NCBI GenBank assembly: GCA_022818135.1
Contig: JAFMSR010000008.1
Location: 25,933,488 to 25,997,487, forward strand
Direction of reading: 5' to 3'
Length of the DNA stretch: 64,000 nucleotides
Origin: Saxidomus purpurata
Lineage: Eukaryota; Mollusca; Bivalvia; Venerida; Veneridae
Shown: positions 49,495-60,575 of the stretch, one piece after another
Position numbering within the stretch: position 1 is the first letter of the stretch
How the letters are laid out: each line of letters begins with the position of its first letter
Translations under genes and position numbers: made by a program
Notes under the pieces: model-generated
What the model was told of the DNA's origin: nothing
Seen by the model: only the letters and a program-made list of their open reading frames with translations
Database searches by the model: none

Positions 49495-50060
49495 AAAGCT
49501 GTCCCTCACAAGTGACAAATGCCCCCAAAAGAGGTGTCTCACAGTCTTTGTCCTCTTCATGTGCTCAATAATTGTGGTATGTAATTCTAAAATTCATGCG
49601 ACATATCGGCTTGATGTGTTAGACATCTGTGCCAAGTTATTTTTAAATCAATCAATGCATGACAAAGTTATAGTCCGGACACGAATGTGTGCATATATAG
49701 AGGATTCCATTACCTTCAAACTCTAATTGTGACCTTGACCTTTGAGGTAGGGACGTGGGCCTTGCATGTGACACATCTTCTTGATATGCTGAACATTTGT
49801 GCCAAGTTATTTTAAAATGCTTCAATGCATGACAAAGTTACAGTCTGGACATGAATGTATGCATATATAGAGGATTCCATTACCTTCAAACTCTAACTGT
49901 GACTTTGATCTTTGAGGTAAGGACGTGTGTCTTTATGACACATTTTCTTGATGTACTGAACATTTGCGCCACATAATTTCTAAATCTTTCAATGCATGAC
50001 AAAGTAACAGCCTGGATACTGAAAAATGTAAGTGGGGACTCATAGACAGACTGATGGACA
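49495..50060 (+). repeat. Family B copy
   Basis: It opens with AAAAGCTGTCCCTCACAAG and GTGTCTCACAGTCTTTG. Three monomers follow, with a degenerate end at ACAGACTGATGGACA. Confidence 0.75.
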
Positions 50061-50408
50061 TGACCCCTGGGTCAATTGACCCTGCAGGGGGAGGGGGGCT
50101 TTGGAGGGGGTACCTCTTGATTTTACATAGGAAAAACTTTAAACATCTTCTTTTCTGAAACCACAAGGCCTTGAACTTAGATATTTAGCATGTAGCATTG
50201 ACTTGTGGACCTTTACCAAGATTGTCCAAATCATGAACCCCAGTTGAAAATTATCCCTTCCCAGGAGGGGGTGGAGGGGCGGGGTCACTTGATTTTGCAT
50301 AGGCTTATATAGTGGACCTCTATGAATTATGTTAAAGTCATGACCCCTTGTATTATTGGCTATTAATATTCAGGTGAGCAATATAGGGCCATCTTGACCC
50401 TCTTGTTC
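50061..50408 (+). repeat. Family A right-end copy
   Basis: Two truncated monomers, then CAGGTGAGCAATATAGGGCC and the CCCTCTTG terminus. Confidence 0.75.
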
Positions 50409-50694
50409 TTTTAGCCACATAAGAGAAAAAGTAGCCACGTAAAAGCTTACAGAATGAATGACAAAGAAACTTTACTGTTACCTATTGTTAACAATAGCCA
50501 CCTAAGTATCCAAATGTATGCTTGGACTTACAAACGGACAACACCAAAACAATATCCTACCGCCTCAGGCGAAGCATAATAACATGCCAGCAATATACTG
50601 TTACAGATTATGGTACTTAAAAAGAGTAATTCTGCAAAGAAATTGTTTTTTGTTTAAAGCACAGAGCAAGAATCTGATAAATAGTCTTACTCAC

Positions 50695-50911
50695 CTTGAT
50701 CATGTTGACCATCTTCCTGATGCATTATGCCAGTTAACATGCTACTTGTTTGAAAATTTGTAAAATCCATTACTCTGGGTATATATAATGCATAAAGCTG
50801 ATTCTCTCCAATATTTGAACCATTTCCAAGCCTTACGTGTTGTCCTTCTATGAAGACCCAGAATGTCTTATAGCCGTAAAGCACATTATCAGTTATTATT
50901 TTCTTTGTTTT
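50695..50911 (-). CDS. Exon: second half of FAMeT-like extracellular domain
   Basis: This 217-nt exon has a pyrimidine-rich acceptor (CTTCCTTTGCAG) and a near-perfect donor (CAAG|GTGAGTAAG). It starts in phase 0, matching the 56.5-kb exon, and ends in phase 1, matching the 28.5-kb exon. It encodes 72 residues. The stretch around YKTFWVFIEG, then HVRLGNGS and IGENQL, matches the typical second half of the FAMeT-like module: an FW-hydrophobic strand, a turn, an L/V-G-x-G strand and a GEN-like turn. An alternative in-frame phase-0 acceptor about 55 nt upstream (GATGGTCAG) would add about 18 residues. The last dozen residues are charged and probably link to the CUB domain. Confidence 0.75.
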
Positions 50912-51589
50912 CTGCAAAGGAAGCTCACAATGAATGAGGCCCGAGAGTATAATGAACTTAAGCTGACCATCACACCAAAAACTCATAAAATGAAGTTATT
51001 CAATTTCATTTGTCAATGGGTATAACACCCATTTCAATAGTACATGTATTTCAGTAATTAACAGGCAACCATCATTCCTGGGAATGAGAAGTACTAGACC
51101 CCTTGCCTCTGTAAAATAAAAGCACTGACAACAAGGAGCTCACTGCGAAATTGGGCACAAGGGGATTTTTCTGTATTACAAAGAGTGATCATTTGTGTCA
51201 ATACCTCACTAACAGTACTTGATTTTGGTTACTATCCATTTATTTTCATCACAGACCTGCAGTTCATTGAAAACACATTATGTTGCTGTTGATTTTTAAT
51301 TATTTCAAAATCCCTCAAGCTAAAACATAGTTATGCTTGGGATTTTTGACGAAGAAAATACAGTGCTTTTAAATTGTCTGTAACCAGCTTTGTTTATGAC
51401 ACATCCTTCAGGAATACGTAACATAACTTACTCAGCACATCACACCGGAGAATTTCTATAATTTTCATGAAATTTTCATTAATTTAAACCTGAAAATTAA
51501 GTGGTGGTGCATGTGTGCTTTCGTAAGGGACATAATGCAAACATCATAAAAAATATAATACAGGTAATCTTTTTTTCATAATGACCCCC

Positions 51590-51800
51590 TCCTTTGTCAA
51601 GGGGTAAGAGTTGCTGACTTGAAATCACTGTAACGTCCAACTTTGTCTCTTAAAGTGGGGAAGTTGGCAGTGTCTTGTGGATATTCAGTACCGGTTCTTC
51701 CTAGGACGATGTTAGGTAAACTGCTTGTCTGTTAAACTGACCAAATACTTTTGAAGTGGACGTTAAACTCCTACAACAACGATATCGAATCAGAAATCAT
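51590..51800 (+). repeat. SINE-like sequence
   Basis: The 3' part (CTTTTGAAGTGGACGTTAAA, CTCCTACAACAACGA) resembles the GACGTTAAAC tail of mollusc tRNA-derived SINEs. The 5' part is not clearly tRNA-like. Confidence 0.45.
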
Positions 51801-51804
51801 AAAA

Positions 51805-52797
51805 GAAAGCAAATGCAACACTTTTTGGATCGATTGATTTATTCAATCGGATCCAAAGTTAACAGAGTATAGCTTCCTTACGGCCGAACTCTTTACATAC
51901 AAACGAGAAGTTCCATATATTCCGTTGTTACGAATTATACTGTCCTCTGTTTTAAAAATATATAGTAACAGATTCAAATAATATCAAAACATTTCAGAAT
52001 AGCATAATATTATATTGTTGTTTTTCTTATATTTTGTAACTTAAATCAATGAGGTATCTATTCTGTATAGAACTATTTTCCTTCGCGGTTTTTCTAGTCA
52101 GACCGTTGTGACAAGAGAAATGTAAGACCCGTGAAATACGCATCGCTACACCAGATACACTAAATTCAGTGTTTCCGCGAGAGCGCATTTTCTGCGGTTT
52201 TGACGCACTCATTTTATCAATGATGCAACAGAAATGGCAGAGCGTCTTCTGTGATGCAATTAAAATGTGTATGATCAAATTACTACAAAAACAACATTTC
52301 AAAACCTCTCAAAACGCTTCGAAATGCAAGATTAATTGTTTATAAAATACGCTTCCGGTATGGGATATGTATAATTTTGACCCCATTCCATTCTGTTGTC
52401 GTCTGATTTCGGATCGACCCGCATTTTGTACCATTGCATTTTTGTGTGTGTTGATTCTTATGATACCGTCATCATGGTAGAGATTGTCGACGAACCTTAA
52501 AAGGGGAAACAAAAACGTCTTTCTGAATGATTTTAATTGATCATTTTGTAGGAATTTCGATCAGACTGTCACTATTGACAGGGGTTTCAGTGTGCCAAAT
52601 AATATCCAAGTTTAATGTCTATGGTTGAATGCACTTATGAAAAATTCGCTTTGTGGACAAATTTGACTTTTGAGATGCAGTGACAAAATGGAAAGCATCC
52701 AAAGAGAAACACCTGTTGTCTTGCCAACCCTTTGATTACCCACCAGTTTGTGATATTTTACATGCAGTTTTACAGAAGAAAACTGAATAACACTTCT
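51805..52797. repeat. Family E large repeat, copy 2, left part
   Basis: It is collinear with 23590-25330 except that the tandem segment of copy 1 is absent. It is split from its right part (55263-55825) by the TTAA element. Confidence 0.85.
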
Positions 52798-55262
52798 TTA
52801 AAGGTCCCATTGATTGAAAAATTTTCTTTTTACCATTTGAATATTATTCGTCAGCAAATGCAAGTTTGATAATTTTTAACGAAAAATACCGAGTAGTTAC
52901 CTGTCCGTAAGCCGATAAAGTTCTCAAAAAACACACCTGTACGGAAAGTGACGATATTTCCGGAAACCTACGAGCGGCAGTTTCGGAATCGCTAGCCTGG
53001 AGTGACGTCATACGCAGTACAATCGTCCCCGATAACAGGTACTCTAACAACAACGAAAGCGATAATTTCATCTTATTAGGCATCTTCAGAGAGTAGAGAT
53101 GAGGAATTTTTGAGCCCGTAACGTATAGAACGAAGTCCGTGTAATGTTATAAAATTATTTGATTAAAGTATAAAAATACAGCAGTTATGTCGAAGTTTTT
53201 TATATGCAAATGACACCAACTTCTGTTTCTGTTTGTTTCTATCAAAATGAAATCTATGTTTCATTCTTAAATGAGTAAGAAAAGTACCATGTAAATGTAT
53301 CGAAACGATCTAAATGTACGCATGCACGTGGCTTACCATCGTCGGAACCCACGGTTAATTCCTGCTGCTTCTCTCCGTCATATATTCAACTGGATAATGA
53401 ATAGCCTGGGTTACCGAGGATGGTGGCTTACAAACTATATAAATATGGACGATATTATTTCCATTGATGATGAAAATGAGAACACAAATACTCGATCTAA
53501 TTACAATATCTAAACTGATGAGCTTGATTTTTCATGACACGTTTTCTTGTGGGTAGTTTAAAGAATTAGATTTACATTTGAATTAAGAATGTAAATCAAA
53601 ATAGTTTACACGATTTTGTTGGTTAAAAAACAATTCTGACGCAAATTTATTTGAAAACTCATTATAATTAAAATCACGATATCTACCTAAATACGTGTCA
53701 AATTTCACTTTAAGAAAAATATTTCATTCGAGTACATAAAATGTGTCATCGGCAACCAAAAAGATATACTTTCTGAACATTTATAGGGTTGCTGGAAACT
53801 TTCTTTTGCTGAATTGCTTTTTACCAAGTTGTATATATTTATGTTTTTCAAGATTGAAACTTTAAAACATAAATAATGGTTTCATAATTTTATTTGGGCA
53901 CTTTGCATGTTAATAAACTATATTGTTGTTGTTTTTGTTGTTTTATATTGTTGTGTAATTATCAATTGCAATTGACCAGTGTGCAATATGCAAACATGTG
54001 TGACCAGTTAGTTGCTGGCAGGGGGGCGCCAATTAACAGCAAATCATATCGCATCCTTTGTTGTGACTTATGCCCTTGGGCTAGATTAACTGTAATTCCT
54101 TCAATGGTTAGATCTACGCTAATTATTTATCATGGCAACGTTGTTAAAACGAGATATTGTTAAGGTTTTGAAACTTTTATGGATTACTGGAGAGTTCCGC
54201 ACCATGTAAGTAAAACTTCTAGTAGAGTAACTGTTATATCTATATGCGGCCTTTGTTCTACATTATTTATTTTTAAATGATCTTGAATATAAATGCCAGC
54301 TTTTTCATAAAAACTAGATCTTAAAAACATGTGTCTTAAATAATATAATATTCTGTAATAAAATACATTTTGTGACAAAAGTTTCAACCTAACATCCTCG
54401 TATATGATGTAATTCGACATGATTTAAGTTATACAAGTAAAGTTGCACTTGGGAAAATCTAGATTGGAAAAGTTTGTAACAAAGTCTTAAACTTATTCCT
54501 AAAGAAAATAATCAAATTGAATAGATCGAGATCATTTTACAAAGGCCGAATTTAAAATACATTTTCTGTCTTTTCTTGTCGTGCATGAGCGACTGAGTGG
54601 ACTTTCAACGCTTGGACCGTTTCACGCAGTTGCTACTCTAGATTTTTGAAACCTTCGTCATACAGTCACATGAAGTTCGGACCCGAAAAGATATATATGA
54701 AACACCCCGGGCCGACCATAAAACATATATAATTCGTATTATATATGCTTGATAGTCGGGCCGGGGTGTTTCATAAGAATGACTTTCCAGGGCCCAAACT
54801 TCATGCGACTGCGGTTCGTCCCTTTTGTCTTAGTCACTGACTTTTTATATTAAGAGTCCCAAGGTTACTGGTGTAGGCTTATTCTCTCACTCCATTTGTT
54901 GCTGCATCCACCCAGAACACACCAAGCGCCTCCCATTTACAAAAATAATATAAATAGCTGTAGTAAGTTAATCGTGTTTTTACACGGAGTTTTGTGTGCT
55001 CGTTTACTATAATCAATGTAACGGATCTATCTCGAGTACTGCAAGTGACGTCACATGGAAACTTTTCCGATATTTTACGGAAGTCGCCGAGGATCGTAAT
55101 ATTTGCGTTTCGGTGAAATACCGGCCAATTTGTATTAGTGATTTATGTCCCAACAAACACGTTTCTGTCGAAAATTTCCGCCCAACTGGGTTCAGTGCAC
55201 TTTATTAACAAATGGCTTAAAAAATATTAACAGGTGAAATTTTGAATCAATGGGACCTTTAA
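52798..55262. mobile_element. TTAA-flanked 2.46-kb inverted-repeat element
   Basis: TTAA at 52798-52801 and 55259-55262 flanks ends AGGTCCCATTGATTGAAAAT (52802) and ATTTTGAATCAATGGGACCT (to 55258), inverted repeats of about 22 bp with one or two mismatches. The paralogous family E copy has a single TTAA (25328-25331) and uninterrupted flanks, so both the insertion and its TTAA duplication are shown directly. TTAA targeting is typical of the piggyBac superfamily, though these end bases are not the usual CCC type. No transposase is recognisable; the longest frames (53295-53513; 52844-53083) match nothing I know. Confidence 0.88.
54663..54811. mobile_element. Fold-back MITE nested in the TTAA element
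   Basis: This 149-bp near-palindrome has arms starting CAGTCACATGAAGTTCGG and ending AACTTCATGCGACTG, both containing ATGAAACACCCCGG-type text. It folds into a single long hairpin. Confidence 0.7.
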
Positions 55263-55825
55263 CATATACATGTAATCTTGCCTTTTATTTTATTACAATA
55301 AAGGGTATGACCCTCGGAATTTCTAAATGACCCCCAAATTCTGATACAGGGAATTGGCACCAAGGGTCTTCCTTCTCCACGAAAGCCGGAAGTTGCAATA
55401 TGACCTTAGCTGTTGGGTGCGACGTTTAATCCGAATTGATTGGCACAATACAGTCAACCTTATGGGCATATCCCATAACTTTTGAATGACATTAAAAGTT
55501 GTTCAAACCATAAATTTTCAGTTCAGTTTTGTCAAAATCCATTTCTCAGTTATGATTCACTGCTTAATACTTCATAGGGTAGTCGAACATAGTCACTGAA
55601 TGACATAATGTAAGCACATGGGTTCCTATCTCAAAAGTAAAGTTAACACAAATGGTGAAAGGTCTAAATTTGAGTTGTGTTTTCAGTTTATAACTTTACT
55701 CTGCAAGGGTTGTCCTGGTATTCACACATGTATGTGTACAGTCTATATTGTCCTGATATTTACACATGTTCTGTATGTGTGCAGACTGTGTTGTTGAGAG
55801 ACAATCGATCCTCCAGCACTTTCAG
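55263..55825. repeat. Family E copy 2, right part, with SINE-like insert
   Basis: It matches 25332-25550 at both ends. In between, about 55349-55706 is extra. The start of the extra part (GGCACCAAGGGTCTTCC, AAGTTGCAATATGACCTTA, GGTGCGACGTTTAATCC) resembles a bivalve SINE body and tail. Confidence 0.65.
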
Positions 55826-55883
55826 TCCTTTGATTTCTTAAAGGGACAAACCCTGTAACTGATGCCAAACTAAATTATCTCTA

Positions 55884-56325
55884 AACAAGAGCTGTCCCTC
55901 ACAAGTGAAAAATGCCCCTGAAAAAGATGTCTCACAGTCTGTGCCCTCTCCATGAGCTCAATAGTTGTGTAATTCTTAAATCCTTCCATGCATGACAGAG
56001 TTACCATGCATACAGTATTCCATTAGTTTTAAACACTGTGACCTTGACCTCTGAGGCTGGGGCGTGGTTTTTGCACACAACATATTGTCTTGATGTGCTG
56101 AACCTTTGTGCCAGGTTAGTTCAAAATCAATCAATGCATGACAAAGTTACAGTCCAGACACAAATGTATGCATATACAGGATTCCATAACCTTTAAACTT
56201 TAAGTGTGACCTTGACCTGTGAGGGAGGGACATGGGTCTTGTATCTGACACGTTGTCTTGATGTGCTTAATATTTGTGCGGACGGATGGTGCCATTTTAA
56301 TATGCCACCCTTCAGGGGCATAAAA
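55884..56325 (+). repeat. Family B copy
   Basis: AACAAGAGCTGTCCCTCACA start, two to three monomers, GCGGACGGATGGTGCC tract and TGCCACCCTTCAGGGGCA palindromic end. It lies in the intron just before the 56.5-kb exon's donor. Confidence 0.8.
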
Positions 56326-56548
56326 GAGATAAAGTGGTGTGTAGTAACACTTTAATTATAATGCCATAATGTCACACTGTTACATGTATATGTAATACAT
56401 AAGCAAATGTTAATGACTCAGATCAGAACGCACAAATTTACAGATGTACAGGTTTCAAGGGCCTTAAATGTTTCCAGGGTGTTTGTCAAATATTACTACA
56501 TGTACAAACTTTTCTTGAAACATTTATCAGAATGCTTAATCTACTTAC

Positions 56549-56775
56549 TGAGTGTTGGCTAAATCGTTTTGATGTAAAACGTATCAGTAACTTTGTAGCA
56601 AAAAACTTCTCAAACATAATTTTAATCGCATCTGGACAACGATATTGTGCGAATGAGAACAAATGAACCGTTACTGGACCAAGGCTACAATCCACTTCAA
56701 ACACCAAGTAACTTGTATTTAAACGCAACATCTCAAATTGAAACTGGGTCATGTTATACACAATCTGGCTTGTAT
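56549..56775 (-). CDS. Exon: first half of FAMeT-like extracellular domain
   Basis: This 227-nt exon begins after a polypyrimidine acceptor (CTGTGTTTCAG) and ends at a strong donor (TCA|GTAAGTAG). It starts in phase 1, ends in phase 0, and encodes about 75 residues with no stop. The segment YLVFEVDC followed by TVHLFSF and DAIKIMF resembles the first half of the farnesoic acid O-methyltransferase-like domain, where a beta strand ending in F-x-V is followed by a short 'handles/binds' strand and an I-x-I strand. Two possible N-glycosylation sites (NMT, NTS) fit an extracellular location. In animals this domain usually occurs in secreted or receptor proteins, and its name does not imply methyltransferase activity. 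The acceptor lies inside the first unit of a roughly 44-bp minisatellite. No upstream partner exon was found. Confidence 0.62.
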
Positions 56776-57215
56776 CTGAAACACAGAAAAGACAGGTTAT
56801 ACTTGATCTGGTTTGTATCTGAAACACAGTACAGTTAGGATATACACAACCTGGCTTGTATATGAAACACAGTACAGTTAGGATATACACAACCTGGCTT
56901 GTATATGAAACACAGAAAGGTTAGGTAATTCATGACCTGGCTTGTATCTGAAACACTGAAAAAACAGGTTATACATGGCCTGAATTGTATCCATAACATA
57001 AAATAGCTAGGATATACACTACCAGGCTTGTATCTCAAACACAGAAAAGCTAGGTTATTCGCGGCCTACACAGAACAACTAGGTTATACATGGCCGGGCT
57101 TGTATCTGAATCACAGAATAACTAGGCCATATATGGCCTGGCTTGTATTTGAAACACATTAAAGCTATGGACCTGAAATGATTTTCCAAGACATGCACAA
57201 AAAATGGCTTGTATC
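56776..57215. repeat. About 44-bp minisatellite copying an exon-intron boundary
   Basis: About ten diverged units, mostly 43-45 bp apart with a few longer, share the plus-strand core GGCTTGTATCTGAAACACAG. Read on the minus strand, each unit contains a polypyrimidine tract, TTTCAG and ATACAAGCC. That matches the acceptor and first roughly 25 coding bases of the adjacent exon starting at 56775. Several units keep an AG acceptor (around 56819, 56948, 57034, 57098, 57213), while others have lost it (CAG to CAT, around 56862 and 56906). Confidence 0.8.
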
Positions 57216-57416
57216 TAAACCCCAGAAAATAAGTGAAATTGAGTGACAATACATCACCCTAAAATATTTCCAAAACAAAATGTCAAGGACTTTAAGTGCT
57301 ACTTTTCTTATTTGCCAACTGATGTACTATCAAACAAATATTACTATATTCCTCAATTTCAACCAAAAAATAGTCAATATGGAGCTTTCAAAGAGAAAAT
57401 TTTTTAATTCCAAAAC

Positions 57417-59610
57417 ATGAGCTCTCCGTCAAAAGTGACGAATGCCCCCGATAGAAGTGTCTCACAGTCTTTGTCCCCTCCATATGCTTAATAATTGTGG
57501 TATGTAATTTTAAAATCCTTCCATGCATGACAGAGTTACCATGCAAACACTAAGTGTGACCTTGATCTTTGAGGTAGGGACATGGGTCTTGCACGCGACT
57601 CGTTGTGTTGGTATGCTAGACATTTGTTCCAAGTTATTTTAAAATCCTTCAATGCATGACAAAGTTACAGCCTAGACAGGAATGTGTGCATATATACAGG
57701 ATTCCATTACCTCCAAGTGTGACCTTGACCTTGGAGGTAGGGACAGGGTCTTGCACGCCACACATCGGCTTGATGTGATAGAGATTTGTGCCAAGTTATT
57801 TTTAAATCAATCCGTGCATGACAGAGTTATAGTCTGGATACAAATGTGTGCATATATACAGGATTCCATTACCTTCAAACTCTAAGCGTGACCTTGACCT
57901 TTAAGGTAGGGACGTGGGTCTTGCACGGACACATCGGCTGGATGTGCTAGACATTTGTATCAAGTTTTTTGTAAATCAATCCGTGCATGACAGAGTTATA
58001 GTCCAGACACAAATGTATATATTTATACAGGATTCCATTACCTTCAAACTCTGTGACCTTGAACTTTAAGGTAGGGATGTGGATCCTGCATGCGACACAT
58101 CATCTTTATGTGCTAGACATTTGTGCCTGGTAATTTAACAAGAGCTGTCCATAACACAGCAAGCTCGACTATTGTGGGTGTTTGCTAATAAAGCAAAACT
58201 TTTATCAGTGTAATAGCAAAACAAAATTCTGCTAACTATTAAGTATATTCTAGGAAAGTTGAATCATAAAAAAAAGTCAAAATCTATAACTATAGATTTA
58301 ATTTTTGGTAAATTAATTGTTTGATACAAAATTTACCCCTGAACACTATTGCTAAGTTTGATATAACTACCATAAGTGGTAACTGAGATATGTGCATGAT
58401 AGTACCTTGCATGCAAAACTTTAACCAAATTTTCAAAGTCAAACAAGGGCCATAATTTGCACTAAATTTAAACAAGAGTTATCTGTCTTGACTGTGTGAC
58501 ACCTCTTAAGACATAAAAAAAGATTCAAGTCAATATCATAAGTGGTTACTGAAATATGTGCATGAAAGTACCTAGCAGGCAAAACTTTAACCAAATTTTC
58601 AAAGTCAAACAAGGGCCATAATTTGCACTAAATTTATACAAGAGTTATCTGACTTGACTGTGTGACACCCCTAGAGACATTAACGAAGTTTCAAGTCAAT
58701 ATCATAAGTGGTTACTGAAATATGTGCATGATAGTACCTAGCAGGCAAAACTTTAACCAAATATTCAAAGTCAAACAAGGGCCATAATTTGTACTAAATT
58801 TATACAAGAGTTATCTGACTTGACTGTGTGATGCCCTAAAAACATGAACAAAGTTTCAAGTCAATATCATAGGTGGTTACTTAGATATGTGCATGATAGT
58901 ACCTAGCAGGCAAAATTTAAACCAAATTTTCAAAGTCAAACAAGGGCCATAATTTGTACTAAATTTATACAAGAGTTATCTGACTTGACTGTGTGACACC
59001 CCTAGAGACATTAACGAAGTTTCAAGTCAATATCATAAGTGGTTACTGAAATATGTGCATGATAGTACCTAGCAGGCAAAACTTTAACCAAATTTTCAAA
59101 GTCAAACAAGGGCCATAATTTGTACTAAATTTACACAAGAGTTATCTGCCTTGATTGTATGACACCCCTTAAGACATGAACAAAGTTTCAAATCAATATC
59201 ATAAGTGGTTACTGAGATATGTGCACGATAGTACTTAGCAGGCAAAACTTTAACCAAAGAAGCAACGCCGACGCCGACACACAAGTGACTGTAATAGCTC
59301 TCCATATTCTCCGAATAGTCGAGCTAAAAATCCTTCAATGCATGACAAAGTTACAGTCTGGACATGAATGTGTGCATAAAGAAGATTCCATTACCTTCAA
59401 ACTCTAAGTATGACTTTGACCTTTCAGGTAGGGACATGGTTCTTGTAGTTACACGCGACACGTCATCGCTAGACATTTCTGCCAAGTTATTTTAAAATCC
59501 TTTAATGCATGACAAAGTTACAGTCCGGACACAAATGTGTAATTGGAGACAAATGGACGGACAGGCTGATGGTGCAATTTTAATATGCCACCCTTCATTG
59601 CCATAAAAAT
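57417..59610 (+). repeat. Family B copy split by a family F-like element
   Basis: The family B text runs 57417-58137, stops within GTGCCTGGTAATTT, and resumes at 59329 with ATCCTTCAATGCATGACAA, the expected continuation. It ends with the ATGGACGGACAGGC tract and TGCCACCC near 59590. Confidence 0.8.
58138..59328 (+). repeat. Nested tandem-core element (GTCGAGC ends)
   Basis: It starts with AACAAGAGCTGTCCATAACA and GCTCGACTATTG. Five monomers spaced about 165-168 bp share GGGCCATAATTTG, ACAAGAGTTATCTGACTTGA and GTGCATGATAGTACCTAGC. It closes with CGACGCCGACAC and CCGAATAGTCGAGCTAAAA. Confidence 0.82.
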
Positions 59611-60091
59611 AATTTTGTGAATAAAAATATGATCTTTAGTTGGTTTTGATTTTATGCCTTCAGCTTCCAGGTTTTAAAGATAGCATAGGTATAGCACAAG
59701 TAGTGTCAATAGACACATATTGTTCGACACTACCAGAAGGCACTGTCAAGTATTTTGGATGCAAAAATAATTGAGCCATGGCCATGAGTTAAACACAACA
59801 CAAACTTCAAAAACAGATACGTAAATTGAAACTATGTCCACAAATTCAAGTCTTTAATAAGTCCAATAAAATAAGAAAATTTTAATGAAAAGCTGAAAAT
59901 CACACTGGATAGATTTTTCAAAGAGTCAAAATATAAATTAGTGCTCGCAACTGAATAAATTCAATAAATATAACAACAGGTGTTATATTTTATATAATTT
60001 ATTAAATTCCTGAAAGTAATTTTGATACTGAATAAAATTTATTATACCATTAACTGTTTGTATAAAAAAGATCAATATAAATTTCTTTCAC
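59611..60091. other. AT-rich sequence, nothing recognised
   Basis: No repeat family, exon or RNA is supported. Confidence 0.45.
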
Positions 60092-60575
60092 AACAAGAGG
60101 GCCAAGATGACCCTTTATCGCTCACCTGGCTACTACTTGTTATAATACAAGGTCAACAACGGTGTTGCAGAACGAGTAAAAATTGACCTGTGGTTCTGAT
60201 TGGAACAATCTATGTAGCCGTCCACTACACAATGCTTCATTTCAAATACCAACACTTGTGGTTGTAGACAAGAAGATTTTTTAAGTTGCACTTATTCTTT
60301 TGTGACCGACTGTGCAAATTAGATAATCGCCACAAATAGTTTTCACGCCTTCTGCACATCAGACTACGACCGGATTATTGAGAGTCATTTTAATACACAA
60401 TATCATAATTGGACCAAAAATATCCGCCATAATTCAGAAAATTGAGGGACCGGATTTTTGGGGGAATATTAACACTAGTGTCAATGGAGAAAAAAAGGGC
60501 GGAGAAAAAACAGCCGGATTATTTAGGTATCCGATTTTTTTGGGGTTTGGAATTTAGGGAGTCTACTGTACATCC
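60092..60575 (-). repeat. Family A end plus Tigger-like end
   Basis: AACAAGAGGGCCAAGATGAC and one degraded monomer (to about 60300) are followed by sequence ending GGGAGTCTACTGTA, with CCGGATTATT-type motifs inside, resembling a degraded Tigger-like element. Confidence 0.5.

Larger units (their letters stand above)
5497..56775 (-). other. Spliced host gene: FAMeT-like + CUB single-pass receptor (3' part)
   Basis: This is the gene span joining seven exons on the minus strand. Exon lengths are 227, 217, 79, 122, 132, 45 and 425 nt, totalling 1020 nt (339 codons plus stop). Intron phases in order are 0, 1, 2, 1, 1, 1, and donor and acceptor phases agree at every junction. All introns are GT-AG. 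Domain order is FAMeT-like module, CUB, transmembrane helix, proline-rich tail. The first exon found starts in phase 1, so at least one upstream exon with the signal peptide is missing; I found none between 57 and 64 kb. Introns are about 5.6, 22.1, 14.9, 3.1, 2.3 and 2.0 kb and mostly filled by repeats. Further phase 1-1 exons could hide in the 22-kb intron. The exon set is read from sequence; a receptor or adhesion role is inferred from architecture. Confidence 0.75.

Noticed and set aside
51430..51495. Possible receptor exon with acceptor TTAATTTTCAG and donor GTAAGTTATG
   Set aside because: All three reading frames of the 59-base segment contain stops.
52844..53083. Minus-strand frame starting with a hydrophobic, signal-peptide-like stretch (KLSLSLLLEYLLSG)
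   Set aside because: It lies inside the TTAA element near its left end, has no donor in a compatible phase for the receptor, and lacks family resemblance.
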